NCBI GenBank assembly: GCA_002811645.1
Contig: PDIP01000014.1
Span: 1-64,000 of the forward strand
Reading direction: 5' to 3'
Origin: Corallochytrium limacisporum
Lineage: Eukaryota > Opisthokonta
DNA length: 64,000 nt
Shown here: positions 29,601 through 40,913 of the stretch, in pieces
Layout of the letters: every line of letters begins with the position of its first letter
How positions within the stretch are numbered: the stretch's first letter is position 1
The notes under the pieces: generated by a model
The model's database searches: none
The model's input: only the letters and a program-made list of their open reading frames with translations
What the model was told of the DNA's origin: nothing
Position numbers and translations under genes: made by a program

Positions 29601-32600
29601 AGTTTGAAATGGGCGATGTTCCTAAAGGATAATCTTCGAGAGTGTAGAGAGGTTCTTGAGGGGGAATTTGACGATTTGGACGTCAGAAATTTCATCATTG
29701 TACTACTCAATGAAATGGTGGCAGGAAACAACGATGCTAATATCGCATCAGCAATGAGGGTGTTTTTGAGATATTTCAATGAACGCACGCATCTCAAAGA
29801 TTCGCTCAAACAAGTGCAGCTCTTGGTTAGCAATCGCGATGTACACATCTTCAAGGAAATTAGGAATGATCTGGATAGCGTGCGGGCGCACTCAGAGAAG
29901 ATTCGTTTGACCACTGGAATTGGTCCCGAACCGACTCCTGGTGCCGGGTTGAGGCAGATTGCGCCCGATATTGAGCATTATCGTGCCCTCCAAGGGGTCA
30001 TGGAACGCTTGTACAATCATCTCGTGAAGGAGAACGTTCTTGGTGCGTCATCGACCCAAATCCAGCGCCTTATGCGGAACCTCGGGGTCCATCGCGTGAT
30101 CATGGAAGTGCTTAAGTTACCCCTCAAGCATCGAAAGGAGAGAAACGAATTACTGTCCTTCGTGCATCGTGCCCTTGAGGCCTTCATGTGGGGAAATCCT
30201 TTGAATCAGCGCGTGGTATACGACATGCGTGACGTACTTTTCCGGGATATGGAAGAGGGGTTGGAGGCAGCTCACTTGAGCATACACGCTATGTACGCAG
30301 AGAATAGGGATCTGTGCCAATCAATCGAATTTGAAGAGATTCAGCGGATTGTCTCCTCTATTCAAGCATGGGGTCGAGAAACGCACTACTTGAAGATTTT
30401 GGAGATGTTCACGGGATTCGAAGGCGAACCGTTCAAAAATCAGCAAGAGTATGTGGCAAGGGCCTTGGCTGAGAATGAGGAAGTTCAACTGTTTTATGAT
30501 GATGATAATGCAGTGGCATTTCTGGGAAGTCTACACCATGCCAGGGATGAAGGGTTAAAGCAAGAGTTGGAATATCACTTGCAGCTTTTGAGGGTTTTGG
30601 CCAAGTGTTGCAAGGGCGATCACAACACGAAGACGGAACTAATCTGCCAAGCAATGCTGCCGCACGAAGATGTTGTCCGGGTCCTTGTCTATGACCAAAT
30701 TCCGTTTGACACAAAGTCTGTGTACATGGACTACTTGCATAACTCGTTCTTTGCCTCTGGCGTTGGTGCCGTGCAGATCTACTCCAGTCCTGCTATCTGG
30801 CACTGGTTCCAATACGCTACGGACAGTATTGCACGGTTTATAGATCAGGAACGACGGAGGCACAAGTCTGTCGGCGAGAACGTCTGCACAGATAGACCTC
30901 AAAATGATCCCCCGCACATGGCATACATCTTTCGGTCCTTAATTGGGCCCCTTAGCGACTTTCTGAAGCGGGGGGATGACGTCGGTGTACTCATGTTCTT
31001 TAGCCAGCGACTGGGAAACTTACGAGCGCTGCTCAAACTGATCTTGAAACTGCGGAGCATGAAGCACTACGTCAGTGTTTATAGAGAATCGCTGTTGGAT
31101 GAAATCGTCAAAGCGGGTTATGACATTGCCCAAAGCATTTACTACCCAGCGACAATTGATGCAGAACAGCATTTAGGATTGTCCCCGCGAGCAACGGAGG
31201 AGCTGGCTGAGATCGTAGGAACGAGTGTCAGTGCACGCAGTGCTGCACTGAAAGTGGCAAATCATATCATGAAACTTGTGCGGCAGAGGAGAAAGCGGGC
31301 ACTCACTGAGGCTGCATCGAAAGTTGGAAATCTCCAGATGCAGGATATTATGGACAGTTTTCGTAGGTTCGTGTCCTACATCGACACACATTTAACCCGC
31401 GGGGAGAGTGTTGAGAACTTGTCAGTTCTGCTGATCTTCGCGTATCCAGATCAATTGATCTATGCCAAGAGTTTTGTCAAGAGTCAGATGATTTTAGAGC
31501 ATCTCATTGGGAACTGCAAAAAGTTCAAAGGAGAGAATCTTGGCCTTACCGTGAAGATCCTGCAGCTCTTGCGCGAATATGTATACCTCGGGGAGAAGCA
31601 CGAGGAACTACTGGATGCGGCAAGATACATGCAACGACTGTTCAACGATGGTGCTGTCTTGCCCGTTCGCGGACTTGAGGAACTCCAGAACGAATTGAAT
31701 GTTGCTGGCGCCATGTCAATGATTGTGGACCTGGTGATTGCGAATGATGACCATCGGATATTTGTCCATGCCATTCAATGTTGCAATGCATTGCTTGATG
31801 AGGGCAATCCAAATATGCAAAAATCCTTTGCCCGTCGGTGTGCAGATGGAAGTGGAGAACCCTTCTTGAGGATCATGAATGACACTCTGGACCAACAAAC
31901 TGTGAGAGCACAAAAGAAAAATCTGCGAGGGACGATAGGGGACCAGAAAGGACATGATCTCAGCACCGACATTGTCCATACTGAAGAAATTCTTCGTTTT
32001 TTGCAGTTGCTGTGCGAGAACCACAATCCAGCACTGCAGAATTTCTTGAGGCAACAATCACGATCACGAGCATCGTACAATCTCATTCATGCCACACTTC
32101 GACTGCTCGACGCATTATGTGGACCCACCTCAGCAGGTATGGGTTCGTACATTAATGAGGAGATAATCACGCTCGTGAATCAGTGTCTCATTACGCTTAC
32201 AGAATTCTGCCAAGGACCCTGTCCGCAGAATCAACTGAGCATCGCCACCCACGACTCGAGAGGATTGGACTCGACCATTGCGATCATTCTGAATGATATT
32301 AATCCGATCGAGAAGGATAACCCTGCGGCGGTGCTGGAGTTGAGAGAACATGCAATACTGCTCTTGCTGTCCCTAGTCGAAAGCAGGAACGACAAGGTCG
32401 TTGCCTACCGTGTCACAATCAAAATGGACATCAAACTTCTTTTAGATCGAATTGAGTCGTACTACACCGCCGCGGTTCGCAGCAACCGACGAGGAAGGCT
32501 AGAGATTGGCCACAATATGTATATTTTGGCCAGATCACTGGCGGATATTGTTCCGGAGACTCGACATGTCTTTCTGGAAGAGAAGTCTCGGGAATCATTG

Positions 32601-34874
32601 CGATTCTTCGCCATGCGCACTGGACAAATTGAAATAGTGCGGAAGGGTATTATTGAGAATGTCATCTTCCCCATTCCAGAGGTCTGCAAGTTCCTCACCC
32701 AGGAATCTATGGAGCAGCTCGTTGACGAGGCACAGGAGGACGAGGACGGGAGCTTGGTCAGCTATTACTATGACCAGTTTGATCGCTTGTATCGAGAGAT
32801 GCGCTGGCAACAGCGGATTCAAGGCCATCGTCGTCTATACTTTGTGGCTCAACAGGCTAAGACATGGAAGGAACTCTGTTTCTTCGTATCTGTGGTCTTT
32901 AACTGCCTCATCCTGTGTTACTACCCGCTGGAAGATTTCAAAGCACCAACGCTTTTACAGGACTACATTGATGACGATTACCTTGTGACCTCTCTGATAC
33001 CAATGCTCTCCCTCGCACAACTGGTCGTGGCGGTGTTGGTTCTCGCATCCTACATGATCAATCAATGGGGTATTCAGAAGGCTTCAATCTATCAGGACTA
33101 TGCGCTGTACTATTATGTAGGGCAAGTAACTCTTTGTCTGGCTGGCCTCCTTGTCAACCCCCTATTCTTTTCGTTGATGCTGCTGGATCTTATTGTTCGG
33201 GAGGAGACCCTCAGAAACGTGATCCGCAGCGTGACTAAGAATGGTCTAAGTATCTTCCTCACGGGTGTTTTGGGTATAATCCTTATCTATCTCTTCAGTA
33301 TTGTTGGCCACCTTCTATTTAAGGAAGATTTCGTGGTGATGACTGATGACGGAGATGCAGTACCAGCATGTGATTCACTGGGCATGTGCATGATTACTGC
33401 CTTGAACCTGGGCATTCGCAGTGGTGGCGGTATTGGAGACATTTTGAAGATCCGCCACAATGAGGACCCCCTCTACGCGGCACGTATTATCTATGACATC
33501 ACGTTCTTTTTCTTCATCATCATTGTCGTCCTCAATATGATTTTTGGTGTCATTTTGGACACGTTTGCAGATCTGCGTCAAGAGAAGACACAAACCGAGG
33601 AGAAGATGCAAAACACTTGCTTCGTGTGCGGTTTGAATCGTTCTCGATTTGAAAACCAATTGCAAACATTCGAAGAACATTGCAATGTCACTCACTGCAA
33701 GTGGAACTATCTCTACTTTGTGGTACACCTGTGGCGCAAAGAAAGCACGGAGTACACAGGTCCTGAGAGTTATGTCTCAAACATGCTGGCCCACCGATCA
33801 TTGCACTGGATTCCGCGCTTGCGAACCAGCTTGCTTGAAACAGGCAGTAAGAATGCAGAAACCGATGCTATTGAACTGCGCGAGCAGGTGGTCAAGATGC
33901 AGGACACTCTTGTGAAGCTGTCAACTGGATTGTCGGATATTTACAGATCATTCAATGAGAGAAGACATCACGCTCGTAAGGCTCGAATGACGAAATTGGC
34001 AACTGGATCCTATTTGAACATCTCTCGCAGCCCTTCAGTACTAAGTGAACTTGATGAAGCCGCAGTGCCTAGCCTCAGTCTGGGACCGAGTATGGGTTCA
34101 GCCCATCTTGGTGTCCCGGTTGCGCGGAAAAACCCCATCACTCGTACGCTGAGTGGTGGTCGTAGCAGTCATTCGGGAGATCAAATAAGTGCACGGACGG
34201 AACACTCATCAGGCCATCAAAATGATGTGGATCCTTTGGCAGCTCCCGTGTCCTCTCGTGCATCATATGGTCATGCAGCGCTGGAAAGAAAGCCATCTCT
34301 CAAGCCCATCATTACAGATGATTTGCTGGCCGCACAAGCGAGGAACCTCAACTCGACGACAGCGTCTATGTCGTCGATGTATGACCCCGCACACGCTACC
34401 GTCCGAGGTGTGCAGTCCACTCCAGATGTTGGATCGCCGTCGCCGGCCATTGTTGTGGACAATGATAACAACGGCAACGTTGAGACTGGCCATGGGATCA
34501 CACGACGCGCTGGAAGTATCCATTCGCAGTCCACTAGCGCACTGCGATCAAGCAAGACTGTTACTGTACCGCCGGTCAACATTGCGACAAAGAAGACGCT
34601 TCAGACCCTCCAAATGCCTCAGATGGTAGTACGCAAGCGCAGTGACAGTGTCTGGGCCACTCCACCAGTCATTGATGGGTCAGCTCTAAGCCCCATGCTT
34701 GTGGTACCCGGTTCTGCTGCTGTCAATGGAGGAGGAGGCCCGCGTTCCCCACGTCCCGGAGATCTATGGAGCGAGAGTAGTGGTGACATCCTCGCCTCCG
34801 ACGACGGGACCGCCTCTGTCGATTTAAGCACAGATGTCCCTGGTGCTGACGAACTAGAGGTACCTCCACAGTGA
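26604..34874 (+). CDS. ITPR: Inositol 1,4,5-trisphosphate receptor
   Basis: Intracellular calcium-release channel of the ER, opened by IP3. At 2756 residues it matches animal ITPRs, in one uninterrupted frame. Order: beta-trefoil and MIR region (about 1-440), IP3-binding core, long helical RIH and RIH-associated regions, then six membrane helices (about 2090-2330). Ligand contacts are preserved: the loop Arg-Thr-Thr-Gly-Arg at 279-283, the RQKLVREQ stretch near 492-499, and YRKNQEY at 547-553. The pore filter reads GGGIGD at 2274-2279, the form usual in ryanodine receptors, where ITPRs usually have GGGVGD. The C-terminal linker keeps the zinc-binding CFVCGL and HCNVTHC pair. A serine-rich tail of about 320 residues follows and is not conserved. 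RyR is excluded by length and the IP3 site. Confidence 0.97.
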   Translation: MSQLDFTGDLSQEELEEESPAQALRYGDVISLFAEGYVSGFLSSVSMIDDRCVVQPLAGNTERPPLRFRDCLFEVQPTSRYSAQQEYRKALQQTTTFQDVVLLTRLKNAAEAEKQQNEEDKVKQCGSTVLYGHDIQLLHCMSQKYLSVNKTLPALLEKQAMRVSLESEGSEGCYLTLMPFYNISSPSEPVTAESRIVLMAPLTESALHASNYALGDHENSLEVNIGPEKTCWQLNTFLPWSPFLRQSLKGGDVIRLFHCKQEKFLTADQRDNQMIAFLRTTGRTSKATAISSQALWEVEVVQENPCCSGVGMWDSFFRLKHLATSQYLTVHEDADVKYCLSMTDTKSDVRNLFEFVPVNAPLHKNRIGRDAYIRLRNLATGLTAHSSDVAIDIENEKPIMQKVAVGSSDKFEEAFAVVPVDPDEVYDLDYATEASQVLVVMIENIKNDNLTVRILKMGIKVLGSLIAFVLGLSEADASDPLAMTGKPNRARQKLVREQSCVENIFNVLELIYHNDASKEQSTDRRSGGIKEFSRMGYRLIRLSFENYRKNQEYVTKWLGFMQGHIGREILVEEAITALLNGNKKLTESYVKRGEIEVFVQLLQQTRKPEYLQYLTDLCACNGEVIKRTQGLICDLLLGTEHDEVLLRTSYSSDGSICVTWKDFEGAEQERTVFELVSTSSAARERAQKDAASDLLEFYRLQIELYSAMCRGRNTTAIHNISQRLPLELCKKGLADPFLPPGLRAAFSQTIIDVYIIIDTSKECDPIQYARLWQDVGLSFDLPDYVIGNPKPDMTDLKVFIHEFANHLTKFPEDFDNQSRSQLTLAVVSLFKNLVKYGHYSLSEMMRTVAQLLDIFARRTQIFDVPDALAPETPGEQGPDSPRPIFMSHPGLLQSKSLSHIRLATRGKQPSFVGITASLDPDPTSMTQQKVISEFMEVLEFVLDVRIDFRISQALVAYKRHALPLLNDEPEGFRRTADAADYTADYHEIATTATKDLEKSSLKWAMFLKDNLRECREVLEGEFDDLDVRNFIIVLLNEMVAGNNDANIASAMRVFLRYFNERTHLKDSLKQVQLLVSNRDVHIFKEIRNDLDSVRAHSEKIRLTTGIGPEPTPGAGLRQIAPDIEHYRALQGVMERLYNHLVKENVLGASSTQIQRLMRNLGVHRVIMEVLKLPLKHRKERNELLSFVHRALEAFMWGNPLNQRVVYDMRDVLFRDMEEGLEAAHLSIHAMYAENRDLCQSIEFEEIQRIVSSIQAWGRETHYLKILEMFTGFEGEPFKNQQEYVARALAENEEVQLFYDDDNAVAFLGSLHHARDEGLKQELEYHLQLLRVLAKCCKGDHNTKTELICQAMLPHEDVVRVLVYDQIPFDTKSVYMDYLHNSFFASGVGAVQIYSSPAIWHWFQYATDSIARFIDQERRRHKSVGENVCTDRPQNDPPHMAYIFRSLIGPLSDFLKRGDDVGVLMFFSQRLGNLRALLKLILKLRSMKHYVSVYRESLLDEIVKAGYDIAQSIYYPATIDAEQHLGLSPRATEELAEIVGTSVSARSAALKVANHIMKLVRQRRKRALTEAASKVGNLQMQDIMDSFRRFVSYIDTHLTRGESVENLSVLLIFAYPDQLIYAKSFVKSQMILEHLIGNCKKFKGENLGLTVKILQLLREYVYLGEKHEELLDAARYMQRLFNDGAVLPVRGLEELQNELNVAGAMSMIVDLVIANDDHRIFVHAIQCCNALLDEGNPNMQKSFARRCADGSGEPFLRIMNDTLDQQTVRAQKKNLRGTIGDQKGHDLSTDIVHTEEILRFLQLLCENHNPALQNFLRQQSRSRASYNLIHATLRLLDALCGPTSAGMGSYINEEIITLVNQCLITLTEFCQGPCPQNQLSIATHDSRGLDSTIAIILNDINPIEKDNPAAVLELREHAILLLLSLVESRNDKVVAYRVTIKMDIKLLLDRIESYYTAAVRSNRRGRLEIGHNMYILARSLADIVPETRHVFLEEKSRESLRFFAMRTGQIEIVRKGIIENVIFPIPEVCKFLTQESMEQLVDEAQEDEDGSLVSYYYDQFDRLYREMRWQQRIQGHRRLYFVAQQAKTWKELCFFVSVVFNCLILCYYPLEDFKAPTLLQDYIDDDYLVTSLIPMLSLAQLVVAVLVLASYMINQWGIQKASIYQDYALYYYVGQVTLCLAGLLVNPLFFSLMLLDLIVREETLRNVIRSVTKNGLSIFLTGVLGIILIYLFSIVGHLLFKEDFVVMTDDGDAVPACDSLGMCMITALNLGIRSGGGIGDILKIRHNEDPLYAARIIYDITFFFFIIIVVLNMIFGVILDTFADLRQEKTQTEEKMQNTCFVCGLNRSRFENQLQTFEEHCNVTHCKWNYLYFVVHLWRKESTEYTGPESYVSNMLAHRSLHWIPRLRTSLLETGSKNAETDAIELREQVVKMQDTLVKLSTGLSDIYRSFNERRHHARKARMTKLATGSYLNISRSPSVLSELDEAAVPSLSLGPSMGSAHLGVPVARKNPITRTLSGGRSSHSGDQISARTEHSSGHQNDVDPLAAPVSSRASYGHAALERKPSLKPIITDDLLAAQARNLNSTTASMSSMYDPAHATVRGVQSTPDVGSPSPAIVVDNDNNGNVETGHGITRRAGSIHSQSTSALRSSKTVTVPPVNIATKKTLQTLQMPQMVVRKRSDSVWATPPVIDGSALSPMLVVPGSAAVNGGGGPRSPRPGDLWSESSGDILASDDGTASVDLSTDVPGADELEVPPQ

Positions 34875-35219
34875 ACCAAATAATGGTTAGTAATCTAGTT
34901 TTTAATTTGTATTAGTAAGACATTCCACATCATAGCATCACATATGGCTTCATTGTTTGGCAGGTCGGTAATTTCGTGCTCTCAGCTTGCCCCCCCACCC
35001 CACCTCAAAACCGAAATATCAATATTTTGGACGAATGCTACCCAAAGTGGTCCTACGCAAGCAAACCTGTAGCTCAGTCCCAATTAGAAGGTTATAGAGG
35101 TATGTAGGAAGTGTTTACAAATTTGCTCCCTCGTGGTAGAAAGCATCAACAGAGATTTAACGGGCCAATTATCAGGATATAATATGTACGCTTACCTGTA
35201 AAGGGGTCACAAGCGTGAC
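34875..35219. other. Intergenic, IP3 receptor 3' end to POMGNT1-like promoter
   Basis: 345 bases between plus-strand genes. One C-rich patch (34989-35005). Nothing else seen. Confidence 0.6.
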
Positions 35220-37610
35220 ATGGGCTCTGTAAATATGACGCCTACGTATAAGCGAGGGCATCGGGACGACTACTCCAATGGCAAAACAAAGCCGCGGATA
35301 CCCGGATCTGGTATAAGGCCGAATGTCTACTCTGGCAGGTGGATTCTGGTGACTCTCTTTTGCTCGATCGTGTTGTTATATTTGCTTGGAGTACGACTTG
35401 AGTCCATAACTGGACATCATGATTTGACACATAGAAACCGCGACATACCGGGCCCAGATCAAGAACGGGACAAATTTGTTATTAATCCAGCGAGAACCAC
35501 TAGGAAAGGATTCCACTCCATTTATGAAGGCGACTGGACAATATACCGGCCACAAACGTCTGCTGTTGGACCAAAAGATGGATTCATTCCTCCGGGACCG
35601 ATTTCGTATGTACGCCGGGTGACTGGCGAATGCCTAGACCAGGAGGAAACCATCGAGATGACAATAGACGTCTTTGATGGCCGAAGCTTGAAAATCAATG
35701 GACAGGAGCTGTTTTCCCCCTGTCCACTTCGGGGAACACGGGAAGGTCTTCGCCAAGAGACGGAGGCAATGAAAGCACAGTTCTACGGGATGAAAGAACA
35801 CAATGCCGCTCTAATGGAAGCACTTGGAGACGAGGAATCGGAAGAGGCAAAAGCCAGAGATCGTGATCTAAATGCCATAGATCCCTTTAAGAAGATCGAA
35901 GCCATGCTCAACAAGCAGAAAGATGACAATCCAGCTCCGTGCCATGCCAAGGGAATGGCAGTTTTGGTTCTACACGAAGAGACGTTGGAAGTCCAGTATC
36001 ACGAAGTATTTGATGCTACCCAGGGCGCGGAAATGCTCACAGTTGTCAAAAAAGCACATCAGGGACGTATTCTGGTCTTCATGAGCTACGATGATGTGCC
36101 ACGATCCTTCCTCAATGAGGACCAGATTTCGCAGCTGTGTGAACAGCTCGGTTTCAGAGAGGTCTTCAATTTCGATCCCAATGGACATTATATGTCGATT
36201 GCGATTCGACCAGACCCCAAACGACCCAAAGTTGGATACCAGTATAAGGAAGTCCATGTGGCCAATTTTAAAGGAGAATATCCTGATCCTGTTTCGGCGA
36301 CGTTTTGCGTTGGTCCACCAACTTACCGGACGAGCGAGGTCAAAAAGATTGCGAGGATCGCATCACATGGTAAGCTCCAAAATTTCTGCACCACTTACAA
36401 TGATTTTGGGTATGTTTGCAATGAGTCTTTTGCCAGGGCTCTCTTGTCCGGTCAACAAAGGCGTGGATTGCTTCGCAATCCCGTGAGCCATGCCAAACTG
36501 GTTTACATAACTTCTGGTGGTGCTCATAAATTCGGAGAAGCATTCGTCGAGTTTCTGTTGGAGACAGATCAAGATCCAAGTTATATCCTTGTTTTACATT
36601 CTGGACACGAGGCACAAGCGGCAACTGCTGCATTTGTGGAGGCTGTGGGGGCGCACGTACATTTCATTGATCCTGTAGATCCCAAAGAAGCGGACACAGA
36701 AGATGAAGAAGGCCATAAAAGGTATGTGGATGCGCAGAGCATGCTCCGGGCAATCGACTACGCTTTTGAGACGGCTTTCCCTGACAGTGAAGATCTTGTT
36801 TTTGTTGAAGAAAACGTTTGCGTCGGTGCAGACGTACTTACATACTTCGGACAACTACACAAAGTTTTGCGTCAGAATAAGGATGTGATCGCCATTGGCA
36901 CCTTCAATGAGAACTCTTTCATTCCCAACTCCTCAGACGAAAGTGCAACCTTGCTTAGTGAATCATTCTCTCGGTACGCATTTATGACATCTCGCAGTCA
37001 GTTGAGACATATTCAAGATGCATTGAGGGGCTGCTGTGTCTCTAATTCATGGGACCGTGCAATCACGACATACATGCGTGAGCACAGCTTGTACACTGTG
37101 CTTCCAGCAATATCGCGGAGCTATGTCTCTGCTGAGTTTCACGCGGACACAATGATTTACCTCCAGTACTTTGCGTTCCGCCATTTGACCTCAGAAGCAG
37201 ATCTCACGTTAGCGAATATTGATGCTCTGGCCAGTGCCTCTGCCTACGAGGAGTATCTCTCGACCCGCATCAGGTCAGGTCACATCCTTAAGGATGTAAG
37301 TCCGTGTAAGACAACTTCAGTGCTACCCGATAGCCTACTCAAGGCGGAACCTGCAGGTACGTTATTCGTATTGTTGCTGGCCAATGACACCACAATGAAG
37401 CACTTCATAATCTGCCATGCTATGTGGGATAGGGACGATGGAATGCGGAGTATATACAAAGGTGTCCTGCGCTTTAGTCTGCGGGGTCGAGAAATTTGGG
37501 CAATCACCAAGGATGGGCCATTCGGTCAGTACTTCCCAGATGACGTTGTCCCGTACACGCTGCCGGATACTGTGAGCAGGCCAATCTTTAAGTTTGGTAA
37601 GGATACCTGA
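35220..37610 (+). CDS. POMGNT1-like protein (ILEI stem domain + GT13 glycosyltransferase fold), probably divergent in activity
   Basis: 796-residue type II membrane protein: membrane helix about 41-58, an ILEI/FAM3-like stem domain (DVFDGRSLKINGQEL, then AVLVLHEETLEVQYHEVFD and ILVFMSYDDVPRSFL, interrupted by an acidic insertion of about 60 residues), and a GT13 domain from about 420. The C-terminal part (SPC, VLPDS, MKHFIICHAMWDRDDGMRS) aligns well with POMGNT1, which adds GlcNAc to O-linked mannose in animals. Key positions differ. The metal-binding triplet, EDD in GnT-I and EED in POMGNT1, reads Glu530-Glu531-Asn532. The conserved GLGW is SRYAF. The aspartate of the strand usually ending in IDG is Ser (VLHSG). 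The WD pair before the ISRS motif is kept. It may be a non-catalytic lectin-like paralogue or have changed specificity. Confidence 0.8.
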   Translation: MGSVNMTPTYKRGHRDDYSNGKTKPRIPGSGIRPNVYSGRWILVTLFCSIVLLYLLGVRLESITGHHDLTHRNRDIPGPDQERDKFVINPARTTRKGFHSIYEGDWTIYRPQTSAVGPKDGFIPPGPISYVRRVTGECLDQEETIEMTIDVFDGRSLKINGQELFSPCPLRGTREGLRQETEAMKAQFYGMKEHNAALMEALGDEESEEAKARDRDLNAIDPFKKIEAMLNKQKDDNPAPCHAKGMAVLVLHEETLEVQYHEVFDATQGAEMLTVVKKAHQGRILVFMSYDDVPRSFLNEDQISQLCEQLGFREVFNFDPNGHYMSIAIRPDPKRPKVGYQYKEVHVANFKGEYPDPVSATFCVGPPTYRTSEVKKIARIASHGKLQNFCTTYNDFGYVCNESFARALLSGQQRRGLLRNPVSHAKLVYITSGGAHKFGEAFVEFLLETDQDPSYILVLHSGHEAQAATAAFVEAVGAHVHFIDPVDPKEADTEDEEGHKRYVDAQSMLRAIDYAFETAFPDSEDLVFVEENVCVGADVLTYFGQLHKVLRQNKDVIAIGTFNENSFIPNSSDESATLLSESFSRYAFMTSRSQLRHIQDALRGCCVSNSWDRAITTYMREHSLYTVLPAISRSYVSAEFHADTMIYLQYFAFRHLTSEADLTLANIDALASASAYEEYLSTRIRSGHILKDVSPCKTTSVLPDSLLKAEPAGTLFVLLLANDTTMKHFIICHAMWDRDDGMRSIYKGVLRFSLRGREIWAITKDGPFGQYFPDDVVPYTLPDTVSRPIFKFGKDT

Positions 37611-37674
37611 TGTTTTCTACAATCCCAATATACTGAATGTAATATATCATCTATGTACAAAAATTGCAACATGT

Positions 37675-38694
37675 TTAAGTTGGAGTCGCAGTCGTACCGT
37701 AGCGCTTTTCGAGTAGGCGGGTCAACACCCACACGTCCACATTTCCTCCACACATTACGCAAACACTGGGTCCCTTGTCCTCGACGGTGTCACGGAGGGC
37801 TGCAGCAACAGTAAGCGCAGCGGCTCCCTCAAAGACTTTGCGTTCGGTGGCAATAAGACTCACCAAAACTTCCTCAAGCTCGTTTTCGGGAACAAGGATC
37901 CATTCGTCAACTAGATCACGGCAGAGATCAAAGGTGATTGTACCTGCTTCTACTCCACCAGCTGTACCATCACTGAGGGTGTCTTCTAAGGGAACTTCAT
38001 AAATTTCACCCTTCTGGACGCAGTGATACATGGCTGCGTTCACTTTCGGTGCGACACCAATAATCTTGACTGATGGTTTCTCCACCTTCAGATAGGACGC
38101 AATTCCACTGATCATTCCTCCACCTCCGACTGACACGTAAACACGCTGGACATCAGGGCACTGTTGAAGAATCTCGACGCCGATGGTTCCTTGACCGGCG
38201 ATAACATCCAGGTCGTTGTATGGCGATACATACACACATCTATCTCCGTCTGGTTCTGACTCCGCTCGGGCCCGTGCGTATCCTTCAGTCACTGCGGCTT
38301 CAGAACCGTATTCTTCAACGAAGCAATTGGATCCCTGAGAAGCTTGGAGTCGTAGTGCTTCCAATTTGGTTTTACTGCAAGACGTGGGAACATAGCAGAT
38401 CTTCTTCATGTTGTCAAATTCTTTCAAGGTTGTTGCAGCCATGCAGAATCCAAGTCCATGGTTTCCGCTGCTTGCTGTGACAATATCGCCCGTGTAGCCA
38501 GTTTCGGCTAAAACCCGTAACTTGTTTGAGATTCCTCGGTATTTGAAGCTGCCTGAGATCTGCTCGCTCTCGAGCTTAAGCCAAACCTGCGGTCGTGTCG
38601 ATAAAGGCATCAATCTCGTCTTCTGAACTACGGAGGACAGTCGTTTGTACGCTCTTTGCACTTCCCCGTGCACAGTTTCTTTGGTCAGTGTCAT
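37675..38694 (-). CDS. SRR: PLP-dependent serine racemase / threonine dehydratase family enzyme
   Basis: 339-residue fold-type II PLP enzyme. The cofactor lysine is Lys51 in SGSFKYRG; the phosphate-binding and ring-stacking features follow as SSGNHG (75-80), the glycine loop VGGGGMISG and a final CGGNVD. There is no C-terminal ACT-like domain, so it is not the large biosynthetic threonine deaminase. The size and motifs suit serine racemase, L-threo-3-hydroxyaspartate ammonia-lyase or catabolic threonine dehydratase; sequence alone does not separate them, so the symbol is provisional. Start ATG at 38694. The gene is convergent with the POMGNT1-like gene (64 bp between stops). Confidence 0.85.
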   Translation of the reverse strand: MTLTKETVHGEVQRAYKRLSSVVQKTRLMPLSTRPQVWLKLESEQISGSFKYRGISNKLRVLAETGYTGDIVTASSGNHGLGFCMAATTLKEFDNMKKICYVPTSCSKTKLEALRLQASQGSNCFVEEYGSEAAVTEGYARARAESEPDGDRCVYVSPYNDLDVIAGQGTIGVEILQQCPDVQRVYVSVGGGGMISGIASYLKVEKPSVKIIGVAPKVNAAMYHCVQKGEIYEVPLEDTLSDGTAGGVEAGTITFDLCRDLVDEWILVPENELEEVLVSLIATERKVFEGAAALTVAAALRDTVEDKGPSVCVMCGGNVDVWVLTRLLEKRYGTTATPT

Positions 38695-38853
38695 TTTGAA
38701 TAAGAGTATGTTAGTGAGTTACGGTCTGTTTTGGTTTAGTACGGAGTATATGTATGGAACACAAATACCATTGTAGTGCGGCACTCAAACATCGTGTGGT
38801 TCACCCGGGAGGGGGAGGCCCTCGCACCGCAACCGCCTCCCCTCCTATGGCGG

Positions 38854-40913
<2,060 letters not shown>

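Noticed and set aside
26604-34874. Ryanodine receptor as an alternative for the calcium channel
   Set aside because: Half the length of a RyR, no SPRY or RyR repeats, and the IP3-binding residues are present.
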